A stretch of DNA of 64,000 nucleotides from Synaphobranchus kaupii. Taxonomy: Eukaryota; Chordata; Actinopteri; Anguilliformes; Synaphobranchidae. The stretch lies in assembly GCA_029718625.1 (NCBI GenBank), contig CM056376.1, positions 113,281,110 through 113,345,109 on the forward strand, read 5' to 3'. Shown here in pieces: positions 20,060 through 29,827 of this stretch. The stretch's first letter is position 1. Each line of letters begins with the position of its first letter. Under the pieces are notes generated by a model, which had not been told where the DNA came from, made no database searches, and saw only the letters and a program-made list of their open reading frames with translations. A program made the translations under genes and the position numbers.

Positions 20060-21545
20060 TGTGTCTATAGCAGAAGGCTGGAGTATCATTTCAGTGTGTT
20101 CATAGCAGAAAGCCGAGTATCATTTCAGTGTGTTTATAGCAGAAGGCCGGAGTATCATTTCAGTGTGTTTATAGCAGAAGGCCGGAGTATCATTTCAATG
20201 TGTTTATAGCAGAAGTCCGGAGTATCATTTCAGTGTGTTTATAGCAGAAGGGCCGGAGTATCATTTCAGTGTGTTTATAGCAGAAGGCCGGAGTATCATT
20301 TCAATGTGTTTATAGCAGAAGTCCGGAGTATCATTTCAGTGTGTTTATAGCAGAAGGCCGGAGTATCATTTCAGTGTGTCTATAGCAGAAGGCCGGAGTA
20401 TCATTTCAGTGTGTTTATAGCAGAAGGCTGGAGTATCATTTCAGTGTGTTCATAGCAGAAGGCCGGAGTATCATTTCAATGTGTTTATAGCAGAAGGCCG
20501 GAGTATCATTTCAGTGTGTCTATAGCAGAAGGCCGGAGTATCATTTCAGTGTGTCTATAGCAGAAGGCTGGAGTATCATTTCAGTGTGTTCATAGCAGAA
20601 GGCCGGAGTATCATTTCAATGTGTTTATAGCAGAAGGCCGGAGTATCATTTCAGTGTGTTTATAGCAGAAGGCTGGAGTATCATTTCAGTGTGTCTATAG
20701 CAGAAGGCTGGAGTATCATTTCAGTGTGTTTATAGCAGAAGGCCGGAGTATCATTTCAATGTGTTTATAGCAGAAGTCCGGAGTATCATTTCAGTGTGTT
20801 TATAGCAGAAGGCCGGAGTATCATTTCAGTGTGTTTATAGCAGAAGGCTGGAGTATAATTTCAGTGTATCTATACCAGAAGGCTGGAGTATCAGTTCAGT
20901 GTGTTCATAGCAGAAGGCCGGAGTATCATTTCAGTGTGTTTATAGCAGAAGGCTGGAGTATCATTTCAGTGTGTCTATAGCAGAAGGCTGGAGTATCATT
21001 TCAGTGTGTCTATAGCAGAAGGCTGGAGTATCATTTCAGTGTGTTTATAGCAGAAGGCCGGAGTATCATTTCAATGTGTTTATAGCAGAAGTCCGGAGTA
21101 TCATTTCAGTGTGTTTATAGCAGAAGGCCGGAGTATCAGTTCAGTGTGTTCATAGCAGAAGGCCGGAGTATCATTTCAATGTGTTTATAGCAGAAGGCCG
21201 GAGTATCATTTCAGTGTGTTTATAGCAGAAGGCCGGAGTATCATTTCAGTGTGTCTATAGCAGAAGGCTGGAGTATCATTTCAGTGTATCTATACCAGAA
21301 GGCTGGAGTATCAGTTCAGTGTGTTCATAGCAGAAGGCCGGAGTATCATTTCAATGTGTTTATAGCAGAAGGCCAGAGTATCATTTCAGTGTGTTTATAG
21401 CAGAAGGCCAGAGTATCATTTCAGTGTGTCTATAGCAGAAGGCTGGAGTATCATTTCAGTGTGTTTATTGCAGAAGGCTGGAGTATCAGTTCAGTGTGTT
21501 TATAGCAGAAGACCGGAGTATCATTTCAGTGTGTTTATAGCAGAA
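20060..21545. repeat. 35-bp minisatellite, about 42 copies
   Basis: Unit GTGTTTATAGCAGAAGGCCG then GAGTATCATTTCAGT. Variants fall at a few positions: TTTATAG/TCTATAG/TTCATAG, GGCCGG/GGCTGG/GTCCGG, CAGTG/CAATG. CAATG at one junction is often followed by GTCCGG in the next unit, giving a multi-unit higher-order pattern. The true length is unknown because the array abuts the gap. Confidence 0.97.
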
Positions 21546-23023
21546 GCTACCGCTGGCGTTGGGGAACCAGGGCGCGCTTTGATGCGTTGAGAAAAGAGAG
21601 AGAGGGAAAGAGAAATAGAGAAGAGGGAGAGAGAGACAGAGAAGAGGGAGTGAGGGAAACAGAGGGAAAGGGAGGGAGGGAAACAGAGAAAGAAGAAGAG
21701 ATAGAGAAAGGAGGAGAGGAGAGATGGAGTAAGTGTAAAGGGTCAGGTCCAGGATTGTAGGGTACTTGTAGGATATTGTCCTTCAGCAGCCCTGCTGTGA
21801 GCGGGCTGCTTGCGCTCGGTGAGATGTGTGTTCCACTGACGGTCTCGGCCCATCGCAAAATCATGTGACCACCAACACGTTAACAGGCAATTCGAAACAA
21901 CTAGAGTGAGTTACTTTTCACTAAAGTCTGTTATGGCTGTGAACTATTTCTGTGCCCCAATAATATAAATGTGTCCCACTAAGATGACAGCATGTCTCAT
22001 GTTCTATCAATGCATTCAGTAGCGCAAGGAATTAAAGCTGTCAGTGCACACAGCGGCCCTTAATCCCATCAGCATAATGCTGTTTTTTATGTAGTTTTGT
22101 TGAATTTGCGTTTCACACTTTTAGATGATTTTTTGGTGGGTAGGTCAGACGGAGTACATTGGGCCGGTGTTTCAGAGTCAAAAAGTGGTGCTGATGTGAG
22201 CCACTCAATCGCTGTGAATGTGCTTTGAAACTACCCCTTAATGCAATGCCAAGGAATCTTACTAAAAAGGCACTTCAGGAAGCCAATTTAATTCCGAACA
22301 AAAGAACATATATAAAAAACCGTTAAATCCAAACAGTGTGCATCGCTTAGTCTTATTCTTTGGAGTTTAACAGATGTTAATATCATTCAATCACCAGGCT
22401 TTTTTGGGCAGCAGATGTTTTAGCAGGTTTTTTCTATATGAAAGGCTTGGGCCTGCGTTTAATAAAACTTGCACGCTTCTTTAAGTCCAGGCCGTTCCGT
22501 GCCTTAAATCAATACTGGGAGAAATCCCCCACACTCGATGGCATGTTACAGTCCTCTCAGGCTGATAGCTTCATACACAGACAGCGGGTCTGAGGACAGA
22601 GAGGAGAACATAAAGCTGTCTGTGTATCTAACATTATAATTCATTTTTTCCAACTGTGAGGAAAACAGCACTGAACGCCCACACTGATACATTTGAAGCC
22701 ATCTGCAGGTTCTGTTTTCTTAAGGGAAGGTTGACTGGGACAGGACATCACGCCGGTTTCCCATATCGCGGCCTAACGCTGTGACCAGCAGCTAATGCTA
22801 ATGCACAACATCGGGCTAATGCTAATGCACAATGGGACAAACAGACCAAATCACTCTATTATACCAATGGCAATTAGAGTTTCAAATCCTACCTTAACTT
22901 AAACTACCCACTGCGATATGGCATGTGGGTGAGAGGTTAAATCCTTGCTATGCTACTATGAAATTCAATGTTATTCCATGCATGAAATGTAATAAATTCT
23001 CTGTAATTGTACTTTGCAGGGTG
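21546..23023. other. Non-coding stretch
   Basis: 21590-21730 is GA-rich with AGAGAGGGAAAGAG motifs. A short direct repeat GCTAATGCTAATGCACAA occurs twice at 22792-22842. Otherwise nothing recognisable. Confidence 0.5.
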
Positions 23024-23221
23024 ACCAGCCCTGGTCCTAGAGAGCTTGCAAGGTTCTGCTGGTTTTTGTTTTCACCTTAAAATCAGCAAATTATTCAGAC
23101 CCAAGAAACCAGGCTGAGGTGAGCTAAGTGCGTAATCAACTGCTTTAATTGATCTGGTAGGTGCAGAATAGCAACGAAAACCAGCCACAGCCTGCAGCTC
23201 TCCAGGACCAGGATTGGCCAG
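23024..23221. mobile_element. Foldback (MITE-like) element
   Basis: Left end CCTGGTCCTAGAGAGCTTGC...CTGCTGGTTTTTGTT and right end, on the other strand, CCTGGTCCTGGAGAGCTGC...GGCTGGTTTTCGTT. They form about 45-bp imperfect inverted arms around a short centre. No ORF. Confidence 0.75.
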
Positions 23222-23544
23222 ATGTGGTGTGTGGAAAATATGTCGACTTTATGTGAAATGCGGCAAAGCAAATTGGCCGTTGGGAAGATACAGATCTGCC
23301 CCTCTCGTGTGTGTTTTATTTTCTCTCTTTTATTCAATATTTTTTTTATATGTCCTTTTTTATTTTTCTGATAAATAAAGCTTTCATGTTCTTACTTCTG
23401 CTTTTAAGCACTTTTATGTAAAGCACTTCGAACTACAATAAAAGGTAGATTAAAGCTGCTATTCAAATTGTTGTTGTTATTATTATTATTATTATTATTA
23501 CTCTACTGCTCTTGAAGAATGGAGTGACCAACCCAATCCCATGT

Positions 23545-23756
23545 ATGGCTAATGGGTAACAGCTAATAGATAGCTGCTAATGGCTAACAGCTAATAGATA
23601 GCTGGTAATGGCTAACAGTTAATGGATAGCTGGTAATGGCTAACAGTTAATAGATAGCTGCTAATGGCTAACAGTTAATGGATAGCTGCTAATGGCTAAC
23701 AGTTAATGGATAGCTGCTAATGACTAACAGTTAATGGATAGCTGTTAATGGCTAAC
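23545..23756. repeat. 28-bp minisatellite next to a fat4 splice donor
   Basis: About seven and a half units of TAATGGCTAACAGTTAATGG followed by ATAGCTGC. The array ends only 12 bp from the GT of the fat4 intron at 23768. Confidence 0.95.
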
Positions 23757-23768
23757 GGCGTAGGTTAC

Positions 23769-24119
23769 CCTCGTCAGCATCCGTAGCAACCGCAGTGAGT
23801 ATACTGGAGCCAGGGGGGACGTTTTCCATCACCGAGGCACTGAAGAGGGTGGTGTTGAAGATGGGCGGGTTGTCGTTTACGTCCAGGATGTTGAAGTAGA
23901 CCCTGACGGAGCTGGACTGGCCACCGCCATCCAGGGCCCTGGCGGTAAGGATGTAGAACTGCTGCGCCTCGAAGTCCAGCGGCCGCGTCACGTTGAACAC
24001 GCCCGTTACGGGGTTGAGCAGGAACGTCCCCTCCTCGTCGTCCTCCTCCAGCGAGTACGTCACCTCGCCGTTCACCCCGGCGTCCGCGTCGCTCGCCAAG
24101 ATGGCCGCCACAATGGCGC
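23769..24119 (-). CDS. fat4: fat4 exon (third in window): cadherin repeat and start of the next
   Basis: 351-bp exon between acceptor CCACACCCGCAG (boundary 24120/24119) and donor G|GTAACC (boundary 23769/23768), phase 1 at both ends. It encodes the body of one cadherin repeat: ASDADAGVNGEVTYSL, then NPVTGVFNVTRPLDFEAQQF, then the Ca-binding linker DVNDNPPIF. It then begins the next repeat, up to VATDADE. These are the standard calcium motifs of extracellular cadherin domains. The wording closely fits vertebrate FAT4, the giant atypical cadherin that binds Dachsous in planar polarity and Hippo signalling at the cell surface. FAT1-3 or DCHS are less likely. The frame is intact. Confidence 0.88.
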
Positions 24120-24948
24120 CTGCGGGTGTGGGAAGAGGAGCGAGCTGGTGAGCAGGAACCCTGGGAACTCTGGTTTCCTTGACGCACAACGCCACGGCAA
24201 CACAACCACTGGAATTTCAGAAGTTGTTTTTTTTGCTCTCTGTTCCCCAGTTTTGCAAATGTACAATACTCATTGCAGGAGAAAAAAAAAACACAAAACA
24301 GTCTACAGAAAACATTAAAAGGCAAACCGCTGGCTATTATAGTTGTTATTGCGGGTGCTGGCATAAAGATTTGGGCCGAGCGCATGAAGTAAGTAACTTT
24401 GGCTGCAGAGACATGGACAGCGTTCGCTGGCTTTATGGTCTAAGGGTTTGTTTTTGTTTGATTTTGAGAGGGGGGGCTTTCACATAATCACACTGTGTAT
24501 TTTTGATCCTCACAATCTGAGATCTTAGAGAGAGTTCTAATTTGACCTTTGTCAAAAATCAGTTCTTAAAATGGTAATGATATTTGATGCAAGAGGGGAA
24601 AGTGTAGAGCTTCAAGTAGCAAATGAGTTTGAGGGCATAATGTTAAATGTACCATAGAAAGGCTAGTAAACTATTAATAAATGCTCATGGCAACTTTTAT
24701 TTAGTTTATTGTGTTAAATATAAATTTTAAAGGCTGCCATTACATTTTTAGCAGACGCTTTTATGCAGAGCAACTTACATAAAAGCCATTTATACAGCTG
24801 GATATTTACCACAGCAATTAAGTATCTTGCTCAATGGTACAACAGCAGCACCACGTCTAGGGGTTGAACCTGCAACTTCTAAGCCCAGTTCACTAGCCAT
24901 TACACTGCACCTACACTGAAAGGTTGCCATAGCGATTTTGGGCCTTAC
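24120..24948 (-). other. fat4 intron (829 bp)
   Basis: Bounded by donor GTAAGG (from 24948) and acceptor AG at 24120. Apart from a SINE at 24738-24916 I see nothing in it. Confidence 0.85.
24738..24916 (-). mobile_element. tRNA-derived SINE
   Basis: On the minus strand: a tRNA-like head with TAATGGCTAGTGAACTGG and B-box GGTTCAACCCC. The body includes AAATATCCAGCTGTATAAAT and the tail is GTCTGCTAAAAATG. It starts about 32 bp inside the intron. Confidence 0.8.
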
Positions 24949-25211
24949 CCGGGGCCATGTCCTCAGGGATGTCGAAGGAGTACACATGGCGGGAGAACCT
25001 GGGGGTATGGTCGTTGATGTCGCTGACCGTAATGTTGAGCCTCATGTCTGACGACTGCTTGCCGTCGTCCTGCGCGCACCAGCAGCGAGTATTTGGACCG
25101 GCGCTCCCGGTCCAGACGCTTGGTGGCCATCAGGTCCCCGGACTCGGGGTCGATTCGGAAGCTGTCGTCCGCGCCGCTGATGATGGTGTAGGTCACCAGA
25201 GCGTTTGGACC
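24949..25211 (-). CDS. fat4: fat4 exon (second in window), carrying a 1-bp insertion
   Basis: 263 bp between acceptor TTTTTCCCCCCAG (boundary 25212/25211) and donor CGG|GTAAGG (boundary 24949/24948). It starts in phase 0 with GPNALVTYTIISG, continues through FRIDPESGDLMATKRLDRER and SKYSLLVRA, then loses the frame. The downstream frame regains the conserved cadherin end DINDHTPRF and PEDMAPG. One extra base lies in the sense GCAGGA at 25072-25069. Without it the exon would be 262 bp, exactly what phases 0 and 1 of the neighbouring exons demand. fat4 is a single-copy essential gene, so an assembly error is likelier than a null allele. The domain is an extracellular cadherin repeat with intact LDRE and DxNDH calcium motifs. 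Confidence 0.88.
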
Positions 25212-27213
25212 CTGGGGGGAAAAACCCAAAAGAGCATTGGCTTAAATGTTCTTCTTTTAAGGCCAAAACACTTTTATCTCTGCATCATGTTTGATTTCAA
25301 TGCAAAACAGACAATTCCAATCTGATCTGGATTCTCCAGGCCTTGGAAAACAAGTGGAGTCGTTTAAAGAGAGAGCTGAAAAGTTGCCGCATTCCTCCTT
25401 TCATCCTAAAACACGGTGCTTATACTTATGATTGCTTAGCTTCCAACAATCGTAAATAAAGGCCAGCACACCTGCATTTGGGACTTGTCACTTAGGGCAC
25501 AAGGGGGTTTTTTGTTGACCACAAATAAAAAAAAATATAAAAGTTAAAGTTAAAGGGCTTTGCCGTTCATACGCTAACGCAGAGCCACTCTCCTCAGAAC
25601 CGGGGGGGGGGGGGGGCAGGCAGATTTATCTGGCCAAAGAGGTGGGGGTGGGGAGGTTGGGAGGCAGGAGCTAAGACTTTTTGGCTTTTTTTTGCTTTTT
25701 TTGCGGTCTCTGAACTTTGAGAACTCTATAATTCAGCGAATAGTTCCCCTGGTAACAGGGATATGTGTGCACGGTATGCGAATGGAGAAATCAGGACTCA
25801 CGGAATGAGAAAAAAAACCGCAGACAGACAGATGAACAGACTGGACATTTACATCTGCCCTGAGAATGACACAGCAGAATTATGGGGGAAGAGAGACCCA
25901 AAATACACTGTGTTCTTGATGTTGCACATAGAGCATCTTACGAAGATAATAACTCCAAACAAGAACACAAAAGGGCCTATTCCATCCTGTCAGATGCGGA
26001 GCAGCTAATCAAACCCGAATTCACCACCAAGTATCAACAAGTCAGTCGATCGTTGAGCTCTGGGCCCCACACTTTCAAAGCCTCTTTTAACTTGATAAGG
26101 ACATTTTTACTTATCATGTACCTTGCTGTTGGAAGGTTTTGTAGGATCAGATAAAAGTGAACCTTCTAATCCCTTTTGCTAGTTTCTAAGGCATAATACC
26201 CGTTTTCACACACGACTGCCTGATGTTTATTTGTTTAACGGTTTTACTGTATTGTCTTTGTACTCATGTATGGTACTATAATGGTCAGGTGGTCAGGGGG
26301 GAATCAGTGACCTTTCCCCCCTCCCCCTTTCTTTTTTTTCTTCTTTTATTTTTTTCTCAGGTGTCCTCTCCCAGAACTGCTGTTATTCTTCTCAGGCCTA
26401 GCTGTCATCAGTGAGGCCCAGGGGGTTCTGGGAAACCCATCAGCCACCTGGAGTGCGAGCACAGCAGTGACCACCGCTGCACGGGCCTGTCAAACCCGGG
26501 CAGTGGTGCGCCCCCCCCCCCCCCCCCCCCCAGACCCCCCAGACCCCTCCCTCTGCCAATTAATTATTTGATGGGGTTCAAAGAATACAAGGAGAGGGGA
26601 GGGAGGAATCGGCTCCAAAAATTGACCGCTTCCCTGACCTTCAGTCAGACCTTGTGTTTTTACAGCCTTTCCACCGCACTCCACTAAAAAAAAAAAAAAA
26701 AAAAAGGACCAATTAAAGACCAAAGCCCAGCAGCCGACTGGTGGCTGAGGAAACTCATTTAGCAGATTTAAGGAGCCGCTGGTTAGACAGGAAGTGGAGT
26801 CTGCAGAACAGTGGGGCGGGCTTCACGCATGCCGAGATCCCTCTTTATCCGCTGAGCGGTGGCGTGCCATCCAGCGTTCGGCTGACCCCGTTACTCCGCT
26901 AACATGGGTTAATGAGGGAAACACAAACGTGTCGCTGACAGCACGGCGAAGGACTTGTATCAGAGCGTGTCGCTGGTAGCCACTTAACGCCTACGTGCTT
27001 GGGACCCCACTCGCAGCTTTGTAGACCCACAACTTCTGCTCATTCTTTTCAGATAATTCAAGGAGCACTTTTGATATGTGGGTTTACATTTTGTTTTAAA
27101 AACAAAGAACATGTTGTAACAAAACACCGACGCGAGACACTGGCAACCAGGACCGGATCGTCGCTCCACCCACGTAAAGTCTCTGATATCAGCACTTAAT
27201 AACAATAATATTC

Positions 27214-27350
27214 GGGGGTGTCTCAGCGGCGTAGCCCGTAAAAGCACTGTCCACATGCTCGTTGTGAGCTGAGGTGGTTTGAATCCCTCTCTCGCTCCCC
27301 TTCTTCCTGTCTCTCCACACTGTGCTGTTCAATAAAGCTGAAAAGCCCTA
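27214..27350 (+). mobile_element. SINE-like tRNA-derived repeat
   Basis: GTCTCAGCGGCGTAGCCCGT (A-box-like) and GGTGGTTTGAATCCC (B-box-like), followed by a pyrimidine-rich body and GTGCTGTTCAATAAAGCTG. It differs from the other SINE family in the window. Confidence 0.6.
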
Positions 27351-27754
27351 AAATATCACTTGTTTAAAGCGACTGTAAAGTATTTGAGGCTGTGTTTTCG
27401 CACGTCTCCTCCGCTAGGTCCTCTCGTCCAAAACCACCAACCCTGTCCCTCATGGGTCAGCCTCCCCGTCGCCCTGGCCCAGCGATCTGTCACCCCCGCC
27501 GTGGGATTAATGTCCACGTCCTGTCGCGGCTGAGGAAGACGAAGCCCACGTATAACAGGGAGCGACGTTAATGAAGTGCTTTCAGCTCCGGGAGAGAAGA
27601 AGGAGAGGGTCAGAGTGCAACGCAGAGAGATGGCCACCCCTCGTTCTCCTTCTACCCTTTTCCCAAACTTCCCGTCATGGGGACAACTCGGGTAACAAGA
27701 GGCAATCCCTCCACAGAGGTAACAGTAGGTGGAAGTGTGGAGCAGCATCACTCA

Positions 27755-27946
27755 TTTACATTTAGGTGTCGAGGTGATGACCTATGCACCTTACATTTTC
27801 CACATACTATCCATTTATTTAGCTGGATATTTCAGCAAAGCAATCCAGCTAAGCATCTCACTGAAGAGCACAGGGACAATATGGCCACCTGGAAATCAAA
27901 CCAGCAAACGCTTGAGTTACAGGCCCAGTATCCTAACCGCTAGGCC
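27755..27946 (-). mobile_element. tRNA-derived SINE adjacent to a fat4 donor site
   Basis: On the minus strand GGCCTAGCGGTTAGGATACT (head) and TGGTTTGATTTCC (B-box), then AAATATCCAGCTAAATAAAT as in the SINE at 24738-24916. It begins about 12 bp after the GT at 27958. Confidence 0.8.
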
Positions 27947-27958
27947 AGTGACAGTTAC

Positions 27959-28090
27959 CTCGTCAGCGTCAGTAGCGGTCAGCTGCATGATCTTGAAGCC
28001 GTCCCCGATGTTCTCCTCGATGGTCACGTCCAGCATGTCGGTGGGGAACACAGGTGGGTTGTCATTTATGTCCTGAACCTTAATCTCCAC
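27959..28090 (-). CDS. fat4: fat4 exon (first in window): cadherin linker and start of next repeat
   Basis: 132-bp exon, 44 codons, phase 0 at both ends. Acceptor TTTCTCCAG (boundary 28091/28090), donor GAG|GTAACT (boundary 27959/27958). It encodes the end of one cadherin repeat with the calcium linker QDINDNPPVF, then the start of the next with VTIEENIGDG and TATDADE. Joined to the next exon it gives the canonical DADEG calcium motif across the splice. Upstream (larger coordinates) no further exon is visible to 64000. Confidence 0.88.
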
Positions 28091-28234
28091 CTGGAGAAAT
28101 GAGGGGAAAAAACACACTTTTATACATTCACTCATTTTATTTAATTTAAACATAGCTCTGAAAAACACTAGCCAATCTTTTCAAGTGGTTTCAGACCAGC
28201 ATCCTTGTATATCTACCAAGCGTATCCTTCTAAG

Positions 28235-28400
28235 ACCCAGTGTCCCCTGTAGGGGACATGAGTCTTCGGTCTCAAGAACCCTATATCTCAAGAACCCTAT
28301 ATTCTACTATACTGAAACCTGCACTACAAGGGACATTCAATCAAAATAAAACATAATATTTTTAAAAATATTTTCACTGCAAAATGCAACATTTCATCCA
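28235..28400 (+). repeat. Dispersed repeat, partner of 49575-49715
   Basis: Shares CTCAAGAACCCTATATTCTA, CTACAAGGGACATTC and ATATTTTCACTGCAA with 49575-49715 in the same order and orientation. Unnamed family; no ORF. Confidence 0.7.
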
Positions 28401-29218
28401 AGAAACCTGCACCAAAATTTTCATATTTTTTTTCCTGCTGGATCTCAGGTGCATATATACATCCATATTCAAGTGACTGATTGAACTGTAAACAGAGATT
28501 GTCACCAAGTTGCACTAGATTACTGTACTATTAATAGCCATCAGTGCTGGACAAAGGCCAGCATTGATACATCACTCAACCAATAACCGCAATCTGAAGG
28601 CAAGACATTAAGCCGTAAAATGATCTGCTGTGAGTATAATGCATTAACAAGAGGCCCAGGAATGCCGCACTGAAAATTTGATCATGCTATTCACATTTTA
28701 CATTCCTGTAATGTACAATAATGTAACCGTGCATTTGAAACCCAGCAAACAAACATCAATCGCAAGCAAAACCCTCGGCACTAATTTGCAATGATTTGCT
28801 CGGGAGCTGTGATAAAAGAGTCGGCGGTGTGTAAAACGGTGGCGTGTGACAGTTCGCATTAGTTTTCACAGGAAGTGTGATAATCTTGTTAAACCGCTGT
28901 CTTTCTCACTTTCTCTTAACCATTAAAAACACTGCCCTCTCTCTACTTCCTTCTGCTTCATTCAGAGCGTACGCTTATGAGGACCTGATTGGACAGGAGG
29001 TACTAATTTGGTTTATTTAGTTATTACTTGTTCATTTGAAAGGACACGGACTGAAACGGCTGCGGTGCGAACACTGGGATGCACCGAAGCCATTATTTAA
29101 AAGGGAAAAAGGAGAAAGCGAGAGGATATTGTTAGTGAGAGACTCTAGGCAAGTGTGTGTGAGAGAGAATGAGACCGTGAGTGTGTTAGGGCGAGTTGCC
29201 AAACAAGTGTACGAATGT

Positions 29219-29365
29219 GAGTGTGTGTGTGTGTGAGAGAGAGAGAGAAAGAGGGGGACAGACAGAGAGAGAGAGCGAGAGGCAGAGATAGTGAAAGAGA
29301 CAGAGAGAGCAAAAGAAAGGGACAGAGAGTTAAGAGTGAGAGAGGGAGAGAGAGAGTTAGAGTGA

Positions 29366-29408
<43 letters not shown>
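29219..29408. repeat. GT and GA microsatellite cluster
   Basis: (GT)n at 29219-29235, GA-rich purine sequence to 29366, then (GT)n at 29367-29406. Confidence 0.95.
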
Positions 29409-29413
<5 letters not shown>

Positions 29414-29754
29414 CCTTTTCATTTCCCTAATGAGAAGAGCTCTTTTGCATGGACTCGGTAGGTGTTAGCAGTAATGACTGACAGTCTGTCCTCAGCTCCT
29501 TTAGCATGTTTATTAATTCTATAGGGGAGTGCCTGGGTGGGCCAGCATGGACATCTTCTCTCATTATCCCTGCTTACTGATGTAATCCCATAATGTTCCC
29601 TTCACACTTTGACTTTACGCATGAGAAATGCCCCGCAGAGGCAAATACACTGCCTTTATCTTATTTTAAAAAGGAAAGTGATTACAAGACAAAACGCGAT
29701 GTGGCGGTCTGATTTTAGCCCAAAAGAAAGAAAGAAAGGAACCAGCGTGTTTCC

Positions 29755-29827
29755 ATGGCAGATAAGAGCGCTCCACGGCAGATAAGAGCGCTTCACGGCA
29801 GATAAGAACGCTCCACGGCAGATAGGA
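29755..29827. repeat. 21-bp tandem repeat, about 3.5 copies
   Basis: Unit GGCAGATAAGAGCGCTCCAC plus one base, with few substitutions. Confidence 0.9.

Larger units (their letters stand above)
25212..27958 (-). other. fat4 intron (2.7 kb)
   Basis: Donor GTAACT (from 27958), acceptor AG at 25212. It contains two SINE-like elements (27214-27350, 27755-27946), a G14-type run near 25603-25616, a C run at 26511-26530 and an A run at 26686-26705. No further exon was recognised. Confidence 0.8.

Noticed and set aside
19544..20105. Open frames across runs of N (also 42065-42952)
   Set aside because: They only exist because N codons are not stops.
20060..21545. Regular 35-bp array resembling a CRISPR repeat spacing
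   Set aside because: Units are directly adjacent without unique spacers, and the context is a vertebrate genome.
24957..25325. Plus-strand frame opposite a fat4 exon
   Set aside because: Antisense to a well-supported exon with splice sites; no domain of its own.
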